Assembly: GCF_900230185.1 (NCBI RefSeq)
Contig: NZ_OCSR01000001.1
Span: forward strand, 4,898,001-4,962,000
Length of the DNA stretch: 64,000 nucleotides
Direction of reading: 5' to 3'
Source: Burkholderia sp. OK233
GTDB taxonomy: Bacteria > Pseudomonadota > Gammaproteobacteria > Burkholderiales > Burkholderiaceae
Part shown: one piece after another, positions 42,401 through 50,847 of the stretch
How positions within the stretch are numbered: position 1 is the first letter of the stretch
Layout: every line of letters begins with the position of its first letter
Translations under genes and position numbers: made by a program
Notes under the pieces: model-generated
Told to the model about the DNA's origin: nothing
Database searches by the model: none
The model's input: the letters and a program-made list of their open reading frames with translations, nothing else

Positions 42401-43303
42401 ATGACTTTGAAAAACAACAAGGTGGTAGTGGTCGGCGCGGGTCTGATGGGCACCGGTATCGCGCATGCGTTCGCGAGTTCGGGGTTTAGCACGGCACTCG
42501 TCGACACGGACGAAAATGCGCTGGAACGTGCCCACAAAGGCATAGGCAAAATTCTCGACGACGGCGTGCGCCTCGGCAAATTTCAGGTCACCGCGGCCGA
42601 TGCCGCCAAGGCGCGGCTCGCCATCAAAACCGATCTCGCCGCCGCCGCGAACGGCGCGCATCTGCTGATCGAAACCGTGTCGGAGAAACTCGCGGTCAAG
42701 CAGGCGGTGGTCGCCCACGCGGCAGACGTGATGGCCGACGGCGCGCTATACGCGACCAACACCTCGGCGCTCAGCGTGACCGAGATCGCCACAGCGGTAG
42801 CGCATCCGGAGCGTGTGATCGGCATGCATTTCTTCAACCCCGTGCACAAAATGAAGCTTGTCGAACTGGTGCGCGGCCTGGCCACCAGCGACGAAACAGT
42901 CGCGCTCACGCGTGAGTACTCGGATGCGATCGGCAAGACGTCGATCATCGTCAACGAATCGCCCGGTTTGACAACGAGCCGCATGTCGGCACTCGCCGGC
43001 AACGAAGCGATGTGGATGTTGCAGGAGGGCGCGGCCAGCGCGGAGGATATCGACACCGCGCTGCGTCTCGGCTTCAATCATCCGATGGGACCGCTCGAGC
43101 TTGGCGACCTAACGGGCTGGGACACGCGCCTGTCTGTGCTTAGATATCTCAATCAGACGCTCGGCGACAAGTTTCGCCCGTGCCCCCTGATCATCAAGAT
43201 GGTGGCTGCGGGGCGCCTTGGCCGCAAGACCGGCCATGGCGTGTATCGCTACGAAGACGGTCAGCGGGTGCCCGGGTCGGGTCTGAAGGGGAGTGCGCTA
43301 TGA
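42401..43303 (+). CDS. 3-Hydroxyacyl-CoA dehydrogenase
   Basis: A 300-residue single-function enzyme: NAD fold GAGLMGTG (12-19), Ser122 in TNTSAL, catalytic His143 in GMHFFNPVHKM, and the C-terminal helical domain with GPLELGDLTGWD. It oxidises a 3-hydroxyacyl-CoA to the 3-oxo ester. GGAGACA at 42389-42395 supports the ATG at 42401 over the ATG at 42383, which overlaps the FAH stop. The thiolase start overlaps its stop, giving two consecutive beta-oxidation steps in one coupled pair. Confidence 0.88.
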   Translation: MTLKNNKVVVVGAGLMGTGIAHAFASSGFSTALVDTDENALERAHKGIGKILDDGVRLGKFQVTAADAAKARLAIKTDLAAAANGAHLLIETVSEKLAVKQAVVAHAADVMADGALYATNTSALSVTEIATAVAHPERVIGMHFFNPVHKMKLVELVRGLATSDETVALTREYSDAIGKTSIIVNESPGLTTSRMSALAGNEAMWMLQEGAASAEDIDTALRLGFNHPMGPLELGDLTGWDTRLSVLRYLNQTLGDKFRPCPLIIKMVAAGRLGRKTGHGVYRYEDGQRVPGSGLKGSAL

Positions 43304-44475
43304 GTAGCGATGTCGTGATCGTGAGTGCTGTGCGCACACCGATCGGCAAGTTTCGCGGCGCGCTCGCGAGCGTGCGTGCCGATCATCTGGGTGCGCATGT
43401 GATCGATGAACTGGTCAAACGTGTGGGGCTCGCGCCGGAGGTCGTCAACGACGTGATCTTCGGTTGCGTCACGCAGATCGGCGAGCAGTCGGCCAATATC
43501 GCGCGCACGTCGTTGCTTGGCGCGGGGTGGCCGGACAGCATTCCGGGCCTCACGATCGACCGCAAATGCGGCTCCGGGGAAGAAGCGGTGCACGTTGCAG
43601 CGGGCCTGATTGCATTCGGTGCGGCCGAGGTGGTGGTGGCCGGAGGAGCGGAAAACATGAGCCGCGTCCCGATGGGCAGCAATCGCGATCTGCATGGTGA
43701 TGCATTCGGCTGGATGGCGAGCGAACGGTACGAACTGACGAGCCAGGGTGAAGCAGCCGAGCGTCTGTGCGACGAATGGAAACTCGGGCGCGAACAGCTT
43801 GATGCGTTCGCTGTGGAGAGCCATCGGCGTGCGGCGGCCGCGGCAGCAGAAGGTTGGTTTGCCCGCGAGATCGTCCCGGTGCCGGTGCAGCGTCTGCGCG
43901 AGAAATCGATCGAGGGTGAGGCGCCGCTGTTCTCCGCGGATGAAACGATCCGTCCCGGCACGCATGCCGAGAAACTCGCCACGCTGAAGACGAGTTTTCG
44001 TAGCGTTGGGAGGCTGACAGCGGGCAATTCATCGCAGATATCGGATGGCGCGTCGGCCCTGCTGCTGATGTCCGCCGCCAAAGCGAAGGCACTCGGCGTG
44101 AAGGCGCGGGCACGTGTGCGGGCGGTCGCCACCGTCGGCGCCGATCCGACGTTGATGCTCACCGGTCCCGTTGCCGCGACGCATGAAGTACTGGCGAAGG
44201 CAGGACTCGGCATCGACGATATCGATCTGTTCGAGGTCAACGAGGCCTTTGCGTCCGTGCCGCTCGTGTGGATGAAAGAACTCGGCGTACCGTATTCGAA
44301 GCTGAACGTGAACGGCGGGGCGATCGCGCTCGGTCATCCGCTGGGCGCGAGCGGGGCACGCATCATGACCTCGATGCTGCATGAACTGGAACGGCGTGGC
44401 GCGCGCTATGGCTTGCAGGCCATCTGCTGCGCGGGTGGCCTTGGGACGGCGACGATTATCGAGCGGCTGGACTGA
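43300..44475 (+). CDS. Thiolase (acetyl-CoA acyltransferase)
   Basis: A 391-residue classical thiolase with all catalytic residues: nucleophile Cys90 (DRKCGSG), His346 (GHPLG) and Cys377 (CAGGLG). It cleaves a 3-oxoacyl-CoA to acetyl-CoA and a shortened acyl-CoA. The ATG at 43300 overlaps the dehydrogenase stop by four bases. In contrast to the SCP2-type protein at 10188, this is a canonical enzyme. A strong bidirectional terminator follows. Confidence 0.9.
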   Translation: MSSDVVIVSAVRTPIGKFRGALASVRADHLGAHVIDELVKRVGLAPEVVNDVIFGCVTQIGEQSANIARTSLLGAGWPDSIPGLTIDRKCGSGEEAVHVAAGLIAFGAAEVVVAGGAENMSRVPMGSNRDLHGDAFGWMASERYELTSQGEAAERLCDEWKLGREQLDAFAVESHRRAAAAAAEGWFAREIVPVPVQRLREKSIEGEAPLFSADETIRPGTHAEKLATLKTSFRSVGRLTAGNSSQISDGASALLLMSAAKAKALGVKARARVRAVATVGADPTLMLTGPVAATHEVLAKAGLGIDDIDLFEVNEAFASVPLVWMKELGVPYSKLNVNGGAIALGHPLGASGARIMTSMLHELERRGARYGLQAICCAGGLGTATIIERLD

Positions 44476-44512
44476 AGCGCACGCCGGCATATCGAGGAAA
44501 GTTCTGGAAAGC

Positions 44513-44544
44513 AAACGGCGCGCCATCAATAGCGCGCCGTTTTT
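44513..44544. terminator. Bidirectional rho-independent terminator
   Basis: An 11-base-pair stem (AAACGGCGCGC at 44513-44523 with GCGCGCCGTTT at 44532-44542), an eight-base loop and T runs on the plus strand, with A residues on the other side. It separates the convergent thiolase and glutathione peroxidase genes. Confidence 0.88.
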
Positions 44545-44600
44545 GCATGCGGTCGAAACAAGCGACTGAAATCAACTGCTGAAATCAGTCAGCCTCGCAG

Positions 44601-45146
44601 TTACTTCGCGAGTTCCGCATCGATCGCCGCCACGAGGCGCGGATCGTCCGCCACCACATCCGGGGCAAAACGCGCGACCACGTCACCATTGCGGTTCAGC
44701 AGAAACTTTTCGAAATTCCACAGCACTTCGACCGGATCACCCGATTCGATGCCATAGCCTTTCAGGCGCTCACGAAACGGACCATCGCCGATCGCCGACG
44801 GTTGCGCGCCCGTCAGTGCCGCATACAACGGATGCTTGTCTTCACCCGTCACCGAAATCTTCGAGAACAGCGGGAAGTGCACGTCGTAGCTGGTCGAGCA
44901 GAACGATTTGATTTCTTCGTCCGAGCCCGGCTCCTGGCCCTTGAAGTTGTTAGCCGGAAAACCCAGCACTTCAAGACCCGCGGCGCGCTTGTCCTGATAG
45001 AGACTTTCCAGCCCCGTGTACTGTGGCGTTAGCCCGCATTTCGACGCTACATTGACAACCAGCAGCACTTTGCCGCGATACTGCGCGAGGTTGCCGGGTG
45101 TGCCGTCGATAGTATTAACGGGAATGTCGTAAATCGATGTGCTCAT
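44601..45146 (-). CDS. Glutathione peroxidase (thioredoxin/glutathione-dependent)
   Basis: A 181-residue Cys-type peroxidase: active-site Cys37 in NVASKCG, the LGFPANNFKGQEPG segment with the conserved Gln, and WNFEKFLLNRNG with the conserved Trp and Asn. It reduces hydroperoxides in the cytoplasm. Probably not a pathway enzyme but possibly protective against oxygenase by-products. It stands alone, bounded by the terminator at 44513. Confidence 0.9.
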   Translation of the reverse strand: MSTSIYDIPVNTIDGTPGNLAQYRGKVLLVVNVASKCGLTPQYTGLESLYQDKRAAGLEVLGFPANNFKGQEPGSDEEIKSFCSTSYDVHFPLFSKISVTGEDKHPLYAALTGAQPSAIGDGPFRERLKGYGIESGDPVEVLWNFEKFLLNRNGDVVARFAPDVVADDPRLVAAIDAELAK

Positions 45147-45244
45147 TGCGAGTCCTCTGGTTGCAGACAGATGAAAAAGCGCTGATCTGCACTGTACGTG
45201 ATTCTGTTCGATCGCGTGCGGCGTGCTCTCAGGCGAGCGCCGGA

Positions 45245-45601
45245 CTACTGCTTGATGAAGTAGCGCACGAACAGACGGCCCGCCTCGAAGCGAAACAACT
45301 CGACAGTCTCGATTGCGCGATCGGTGCCGATGATCACATTACGCACGTAGCAGGCAGCTTCGTTGCCGTTGATGATCTTCGCGACCGGTTCGGCGCGGAT
45401 ATTCGCCCGCTGGTTCTCCCACATATGCTCGAGCACAGGCCAACCGTCTTGTGGCGGCCGGCCGATGTATTCGATCGTGAGTCCTGCGGGCGCGACGCGT
45501 CGATAAGCATCGAAGAATGCGGCCTTGTCGCCGGCGTTCCAGTGTTCGGTCTGGCCGTGGAGAAAGGCTGGGATGAATTCGGTGGTTTCGGAAGTGGACA
45601 T
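45245..45601 (-). CDS. SnoaL/NTF2-like small protein
   Basis: The 118-residue protein has the NTF2-like cone-fold pattern: an N-terminal helical part (FIPAFLHGQTEHWNAGDKAAF), the WPVLEHMW helix and strands ending VELFRFEAGRLFVRYFIKQ. Related small proteins act as isomerases, hydrolases or cyclases on terpenoid and polyketide substrates, but no catalytic residues can be confirmed here. Start at the ATG at 45601. It precedes a P450 gene set on the same strand. Confidence 0.65.
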   Translation of the reverse strand: MSTSETTEFIPAFLHGQTEHWNAGDKAAFFDAYRRVAPAGLTIEYIGRPPQDGWPVLEHMWENQRANIRAEPVAKIINGNEAACYVRNVIIGTDRAIETVELFRFEAGRLFVRYFIKQ

Positions 45602-45669
45602 GGTCGCTTCATTTGAAAGGAACGCACCTTCGTGCTTCGAAGACGCTTCAAAGACGCATTGGGGACACG

Positions 45670-46701
45670 TCAAAGATCCGCGCCGCGCACATTGCGCGCC
45701 GTGCCGTTGCGTCGATCGGACTCGCCCCAGCCGAGCCAGCGATCCGGCTCGCGCGTATCGCCGACGCGGCGCCAGCGGCCTTCCTGCTGTGCCGTAATCG
45801 GAAAGCCGCCGACAAAGTCGATCATTTCGCCTTTCGGACAGGGCAGATACTCCCACTCCTCATGCCCGTCGAGGACGATTCGCGCGCTTTCGACGAAGTA
45901 GCTGCCGTCCTTGTGCGTGACCCTGCCTTCGATATCGGTGGTGGTGCGGATTTCGCCCTTGTGGTTCTGGAAGATCGCATAGCCGAGATTGTCGTGACCG
46001 ACCATGAAGGAGCCCGCGTCCCACGTGCCGTCCTTGTAGACGGTCGCGAACGACCACCAGATCACATGCATCTTGTTGTTGACGACCAGATCCTTCTTGA
46101 AGTGAATCGCGCCGCCTTCGGCCATATACGCCTGGTCGAAACACATCAGGCCTTTGACCTTGCGGCCGTCGCAGGTGCCGGCGATATCGTAGATCTGGGA
46201 GACATAGAACGTGCCCCATTCTGAGCCCGGCAGATACCACTGCATGCCCTGACCGAGCAGTGGGCCGCTCAGATCGAACAAGCCGTCTTCTTTCCAGCTC
46301 AGACGTTCGCCGGATGCAGTCAGTCGCCAGGCTGCGCCCGGTTCGCCTTCGAGGCTTGACCAGCAGGCCGTATCGCCGTCGAGCCAGCGTCGCGGGAATA
46401 GCGTCGTCGCACGTGGCTCGATGCGCGATTTATCGATGCGTAGATGCTGGCCGTCCACTTGCGTCGACAGGTAGACGAATCTGGTCGGATTCGGCGTGCT
46501 GCCGGGTTCGTTGACGGCACGCACGAATGCATAGATTTCGCCGTCTTCGTCGCGCACGCAACCGAACGGCATGCCCTTGGTCAGTTGCAGCCCGTAAAAG
46601 CCGCGCAGATCGTGCATGGCGCGGCCGCTCACTTTGTGTGGCGCGACAAGCGTCTGGAAGGTGAAATTGCCGCGTTCGGGAAGAGTGTCGAAGTGCTTCA
46701 T
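45670..46701 (-). CDS. Uncharacterised protein, possibly beta-barrel (AttH/CrtC-like)
   Basis: The 343-residue protein belongs to no family I can name with confidence. It has no signal peptide, many aromatic residues in alternating patterns (WYLPGSEWGTFYVSQIYD, VIWWSFATVYKDGTWDAGSF) and regular charged turns, suggesting a large beta-barrel or lipocalin-like fold as in AttH or CrtC hydratases. It lies between the NTF2-like and P450 genes, and is probably cotranscribed with both. A hydrophobic-ligand role is speculative. Start at the ATG at 46701. Confidence 0.65.
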   Translation of the reverse strand: MKHFDTLPERGNFTFQTLVAPHKVSGRAMHDLRGFYGLQLTKGMPFGCVRDEDGEIYAFVRAVNEPGSTPNPTRFVYLSTQVDGQHLRIDKSRIEPRATTLFPRRWLDGDTACWSSLEGEPGAAWRLTASGERLSWKEDGLFDLSGPLLGQGMQWYLPGSEWGTFYVSQIYDIAGTCDGRKVKGLMCFDQAYMAEGGAIHFKKDLVVNNKMHVIWWSFATVYKDGTWDAGSFMVGHDNLGYAIFQNHKGEIRTTTDIEGRVTHKDGSYFVESARIVLDGHEEWEYLPCPKGEMIDFVGGFPITAQQEGRWRRVGDTREPDRWLGWGESDRRNGTARNVRGADL

Positions 46702-46781
46702 GTTTTTTTCGAGGGAATTCGTTCTGTAAGGATGCGCAAGGTGCAAGCGCGCCGCTAGAAAACGCGAAGTCAGTTCCGGAA

Positions 46782-48068
46782 TCAGTCCCAGACGACCGGC
46801 ACGGACTTCGCGCCACGCAACTGGGCACCGGCAATTTTCGGGGCCGGTTTGCTGGGATCCAGCCGCACGTTCGGGAACAGATCGAGAATCGCATTCACCG
46901 CGCACTGCAATTCCACCTTGGCAACGAACTGTCCGATGCACATATGCGTGCCGAAACCGAAGCCGAAGGAGGGCTTGGGTTTGCGGTCGATATCGAAGGT
47001 ATCGGGGTTGTCGAACGCATCTTCGTCGCGGTTCGCGGAGATCACCATGCACTGCACCAGCGCGCCCCTGGGCACCTTCACGCCGCCGATCTCGACGTCG
47101 CGCGCCGCTTGCCGCACCTTGAAGGTGGCGACCGGTTCGAAACGCACGGCTTCATCGATCAGACGCGGTATCAGTGTGCGATCGTTGCGCACGCGCTCGA
47201 CCAGCCCCGGACGTTCGAGCAGCAGCGCCATGACCGAGCTGAAGGTGCGCGTGGTGGTCTCGCCCGCCGCGGGCAGCAGCGAGCGCACAAAGGTAGTCAC
47301 TTCGTGATCGTCGAGCATGTGGCCCTCGTACTCCGCGCGCATGAGACGGCTGATCAGATCGTCGCCGTGGGCGCCTTCGGCGCGGCGCTGCACCACGACT
47401 TCTTTCACAGCGTCGTAGAGATGCTTGACCGCGGCCCCAGCGAGCGGCCCGTAAATCTTGATCTTCTCCGGGTCGATCTGGTTGCCGGCCACCATCGAAA
47501 GCGCCCACGTTGCGTATTGATTGAAGCGCGCGGTGTCGTCAGTCGGGAAACCCATCAGCGCGTACATCTCGCGAATCGGGAAGTACAGGCCGAAGTCCAT
47601 CAGTTCGGCCTGCTTCTTCGGCACAAGCGGCTCGAGAAAATCCTGACGGATCACGCGGTCGAGTTCGGGCCGCCAGCGGTTCACCGTCTCCGGCATGAAT
47701 ACAGGCTGCAGCAGGCCTCGCGCGCGGCGATGAGCGTCGCCGTCCATCGCCAGCACGATCAGGCCGTCGAAGAACGCGCCGAGACCCTCGGCGATAAAGC
47801 CGCTGGTGAAGGTCGTGGCATCCCGCATCACGGCCATCACGTCCTGATACTTGAAGAGCGTCACCGCGCATTGCGCCGCCTTGGCGCCCGCATTGGTCGG
47901 CACGCCGAGCCTTGTGGCGACGAAATCGCCCTGCATCACGGGCTGCGTATGGCGCATTTCGCGGCACAACGCCTGCAAATCGAGGTCAGGGCCCCGGAAG
48001 GTGTCGGAGACGGCGTGATAGGCCGCCTCCAGATCGAGCGTGAGGCCTTCCTGCGTGGGTGCGTTCAT
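46782..48068 (-). CDS. Cytochrome P450 (bacterial class I)
   Basis: A 428-residue soluble P450: I-helix AAGETTT (267-273), ExxR at 306-309 (EAVR), and heme-binding SFGFGFGTHMCIGQ with Cys377. It needs a ferredoxin and reductase, which could be those at 57148 and 7437. GGAGACAC (48076-48069) supports the ATG at 48068. It is a close paralogue of the P450 at 55799, sharing whole segments such as FTSGFIAEGLGAFFDG. It is divergent from the AraC regulator. Substrate unknown; terpenoid-acid hydroxylases (CYP226-like) are a fair comparison to test. Confidence 0.9.
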   Translation of the reverse strand: MNAPTQEGLTLDLEAAYHAVSDTFRGPDLDLQALCREMRHTQPVMQGDFVATRLGVPTNAGAKAAQCAVTLFKYQDVMAVMRDATTFTSGFIAEGLGAFFDGLIVLAMDGDAHRRARGLLQPVFMPETVNRWRPELDRVIRQDFLEPLVPKKQAELMDFGLYFPIREMYALMGFPTDDTARFNQYATWALSMVAGNQIDPEKIKIYGPLAGAAVKHLYDAVKEVVVQRRAEGAHGDDLISRLMRAEYEGHMLDDHEVTTFVRSLLPAAGETTTRTFSSVMALLLERPGLVERVRNDRTLIPRLIDEAVRFEPVATFKVRQAARDVEIGGVKVPRGALVQCMVISANRDEDAFDNPDTFDIDRKPKPSFGFGFGTHMCIGQFVAKVELQCAVNAILDLFPNVRLDPSKPAPKIAGAQLRGAKSVPVVWD

Positions 48069-48259
48069 GTGTCTCCTCATGAGTCTTCTTCCGACCCGGC
48101 TGCGTAATGGGGCAATCGGGCCTCGTGATGTGAGCGGACGCGGAGTCCGTCTTGCTGTGCAGCTTAGCGAGCAAAGACCGCGCTGTCCGCCAGGTTCGTT
48201 TGACGCGTCGTCAAACTGGGCACGATACGGGTTCGTCGCTATAGGCACGGCCGTCGCGA

Positions 48260-49297
48260 ATGGCTTATATAGACATGTTTCGTGAAAACGTTCATATTCA
48301 GGTCGCGATGTCGTACGCGCAAACGATGAACCCGAACGCCTCAGATCTCTACACCGTGGCTGGCGGCGGCAAGCTGGTGCGTCGCGAGCGCATGGCGCCG
48401 CCCCATTTGTCGGTGGACGCGCATCTGACCACGCCATCGATCGAGGTCAATGTGCGCACGTTTACGCTTGACCGTCCGCTCGATGCGGTATTCCGTCCGT
48501 CGATGGGCTATCTGGACCTGTCACTCGATTCACGTGAACGCGGCGCGTGCGGCGCATTTGGCGGCACCTCTGGCGGCGCCGCCGGGGAAACTGCATTTGG
48601 CCGGCTGGGCGAGAGCGTGCTGGTGCCGCCCGGTCAGACCTTCCATGTGCGTTGTGCTTCGATGCAACGGCGCGTGGTCTGCTGCATGTTCGAGCCCGCG
48701 CGATTCGATCAACTGCGCGACTGGCAATGGGACGCCGCCCGGCTCGAACTGTGCCGCGATTTGCGGGTGGCGCAGGTACGCGACGCGATGCTGCAGCTGG
48801 CCGGTGAAGCGCTCAGTCCAGGCTTTGCCAGCGCGGCGCTCGCCGAAAGTCTGTTGATGTCGATGCTCGTGCATATCGCGCGGCATGTTCGCGGCATCGA
48901 TCCGCGTGCGAACCAGGGCGAGGGCAGCAAGCTTGCGCCGTGGCAGTTGCGCCTGATCCGCGAGCGCGTCGAGGGCGCGTACGGACCGTCGCCCGGCGTG
49001 ATCGAACTGGCGCAGGCATGCCGTATCAGCGCCCGGCACCTGTCGCGCACTTTCAGGAACAGCACCGGCGTGACGTTGAGCGCGTTTATCGCCGACGCGC
49101 GCATCCGCCAGGCCAAAGGACGGCTGGCCGATGCCGACGTGCTGATCAAAACGGTTGCATACGAATGCGGCTTCACCAGCGCCGCGGCATTCGGCGCGGC
49201 GTTTCGCAAGGTCACCGGCCGTACGCCGCGCGCCTATCGACTCGATCTGCTGGGCTTGCGAACGGCTCCTGAGCACGACATGTCCGTTCGACGATAG
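48260..49297 (+). CDS. AraC-family transcriptional regulator
   Basis: A 345-residue regulator. The N-terminal half resembles the AraC-binding-like domain of catabolic activators; the C-terminal third has both helix-turn-helix units (VIELAQACRISARHLSRTF and VAYECGFTSAAAFGAAFRKVTGRTPRAYR). It is divergent from the P450 at 46782, with a 191-base gap. The start is uncertain: ATGs at 48260, 48275 and 48308 are in frame, and the last has AGGT nearby. Probable activator of the P450 set and/or the LuxE/LuxC-like genes. Confidence 0.82.
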   Translation: MAYIDMFRENVHIQVAMSYAQTMNPNASDLYTVAGGGKLVRRERMAPPHLSVDAHLTTPSIEVNVRTFTLDRPLDAVFRPSMGYLDLSLDSRERGACGAFGGTSGGAAGETAFGRLGESVLVPPGQTFHVRCASMQRRVVCCMFEPARFDQLRDWQWDAARLELCRDLRVAQVRDAMLQLAGEALSPGFASAALAESLLMSMLVHIARHVRGIDPRANQGEGSKLAPWQLRLIRERVEGAYGPSPGVIELAQACRISARHLSRTFRNSTGVTLSAFIADARIRQAKGRLADADVLIKTVAYECGFTSAAAFGAAFRKVTGRTPRAYRLDLLGLRTAPEHDMSVRR

Positions 49298-49421
49298 TTT
49301 GACCGCGCAGCGCGGCAACTAGCGATTCTGTTCAGCGGCTCTTTTTCATAGGATTCAGACACGCACCGCAAATCATTCCGCGCGCGGTCCGAATAGTCCA
49401 GACAGCCCGAACGGAGACACC

Positions 49422-50840
49422 ATGTCCACGCTGTATAGCCAGCTTCTTGCCGATCCCGCCGCACTCGTCAGCGCCTGCTATGACGACGCCTTCCGTTTCA
49501 CCCCGCAGCAGATCCAGGACATACAACTGAGCGGCGCACGCCGGCGCTTCGGCGACATGCGAGCAAAAATTCCGGTGCTGGAGCGTCTCGCCGCGGAACA
49601 GGGCATCGACACGATCAACAGCATCGAAGACGTCGCCCCTTTGCTGTTCGCGCACACGGTGTACAAGTCGTATCCGCTTTCGTATCTCGAGCGCGGCCAG
49701 TTCGACAAGCTAACGCGCTGGCTCAACCGTTTGACCACGGAAGACCTGAGCCACGTCGACGCATCGGGTATCAAGCTGATCGACGACTGGATCGATCTGC
49801 TCGACGCCCAAACGAATCTGCGCGTGTTCCATACGTCAGGCACCACGGGCAAGCTGTCTTTTCTGCCGCGCACCGATCGCGAGTGGCGCCAGAACATCAC
49901 GCTATCGGCGAGCCGCATTCGTGACTGGCGCGGTCCGGGTAGCGGTCCCGATCTGATTGCGAATCCGCGTCCATTGATCGCGCCGACCTATCGCAAGGGC
50001 GCGAGCGCCGCTGCGCGCGGCAGCGGGTATCAGGTCGAGATGTACGCGGGCGGTGAGCACAACGCATTGTTCATGTATCCCGAGGCGCGTTTTTCGGCGG
50101 ATGTTGCCTCGCTATCGGGCCGTCTCGCCGCAGCTGAGGCGCAAGGCGAACTCGGCTCGCTGCACATCTCCGAAGCCTTGCTGGCCAAACGCGAGGAACT
50201 TGTGCGAGTGGAGCGCGAACGTCCCGAGCAACTGCGCAGGTTCTTTGCCGAAGCGATCAGCCGCTTCGCCGGCTGTGACGTCTACATGGGCGCGGTCTGG
50301 ACGATCCTGTACGAGACTGCCGCCGAAGGTCTTGCCCGAGGCGCCCGCCAGGTATTTGGCAACAGCAGCGTGTTACACACGGGGGGCGGCAAGAAAGGCA
50401 AGAACATGCCGGACAACTGGCGCGAGCAACTGGTTGAGTTCCTCGGCTTTGACAACTTCTACGAGTTTTACGGCTGCAGTGAACAGATGGGTTTCTGCAT
50501 GCGCTGCGAGGAAGACCACTATCACGTGCCGCCCACCACGATCGCGTTCCTGCTCGATCCAGCGACCGGCAAACCGTTGCCACGCCAGGACGGTTTGACG
50601 GGTCGCTTCGCTTCGCTCGATCTGTTACCGAGCACCTACTGGGCGGGCCTCGTGACCGGCGACGAAATCACGCTGCACGGTTACGAGAAACCCTGCAAGT
50701 GCGGCCGTAGCGGCCCCTATCTGCTGGCCGCGATCCGCCGCTACAGCGAGAAGGAAGGCGGCGACGACAAAGTAATCTGCGCCGGCGCCCCGGCTGCGCA
50801 CGATGAAGCGCTTAACTTCCTGACCGAACTTTCCGAGTAA
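49422..50840 (+). CDS. LuxE-like acyl-protein synthetase/adenylate-forming protein
   Basis: The 472-residue protein has an adenylate-forming signature: TSGTTGKLSFLPR (138-150) and YEFYGCSEQMGF with the acidic residue of the core motif. A CKCG motif lies near the C-terminus. Its length exceeds LuxE (about 370). LuxE activates a fatty acid and passes it to LuxC for reduction to aldehyde; a LuxC-like gene follows seven bases later, so an acid-reductase pair is inferred. GGAGACA at 49413-49419 precedes the ATG. An alternative is a PaaK-like CoA ligase. Confidence 0.72.
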   Translation: MSTLYSQLLADPAALVSACYDDAFRFTPQQIQDIQLSGARRRFGDMRAKIPVLERLAAEQGIDTINSIEDVAPLLFAHTVYKSYPLSYLERGQFDKLTRWLNRLTTEDLSHVDASGIKLIDDWIDLLDAQTNLRVFHTSGTTGKLSFLPRTDREWRQNITLSASRIRDWRGPGSGPDLIANPRPLIAPTYRKGASAAARGSGYQVEMYAGGEHNALFMYPEARFSADVASLSGRLAAAEAQGELGSLHISEALLAKREELVRVERERPEQLRRFFAEAISRFAGCDVYMGAVWTILYETAAEGLARGARQVFGNSSVLHTGGGKKGKNMPDNWREQLVEFLGFDNFYEFYGCSEQMGFCMRCEEDHYHVPPTTIAFLLDPATGKPLPRQDGLTGRFASLDLLPSTYWAGLVTGDEITLHGYEKPCKCGRSGPYLLAAIRRYSEKEGGDDKVICAGAPAAHDEALNFLTELSE

Positions 50841-50847
50841 GCCGATC

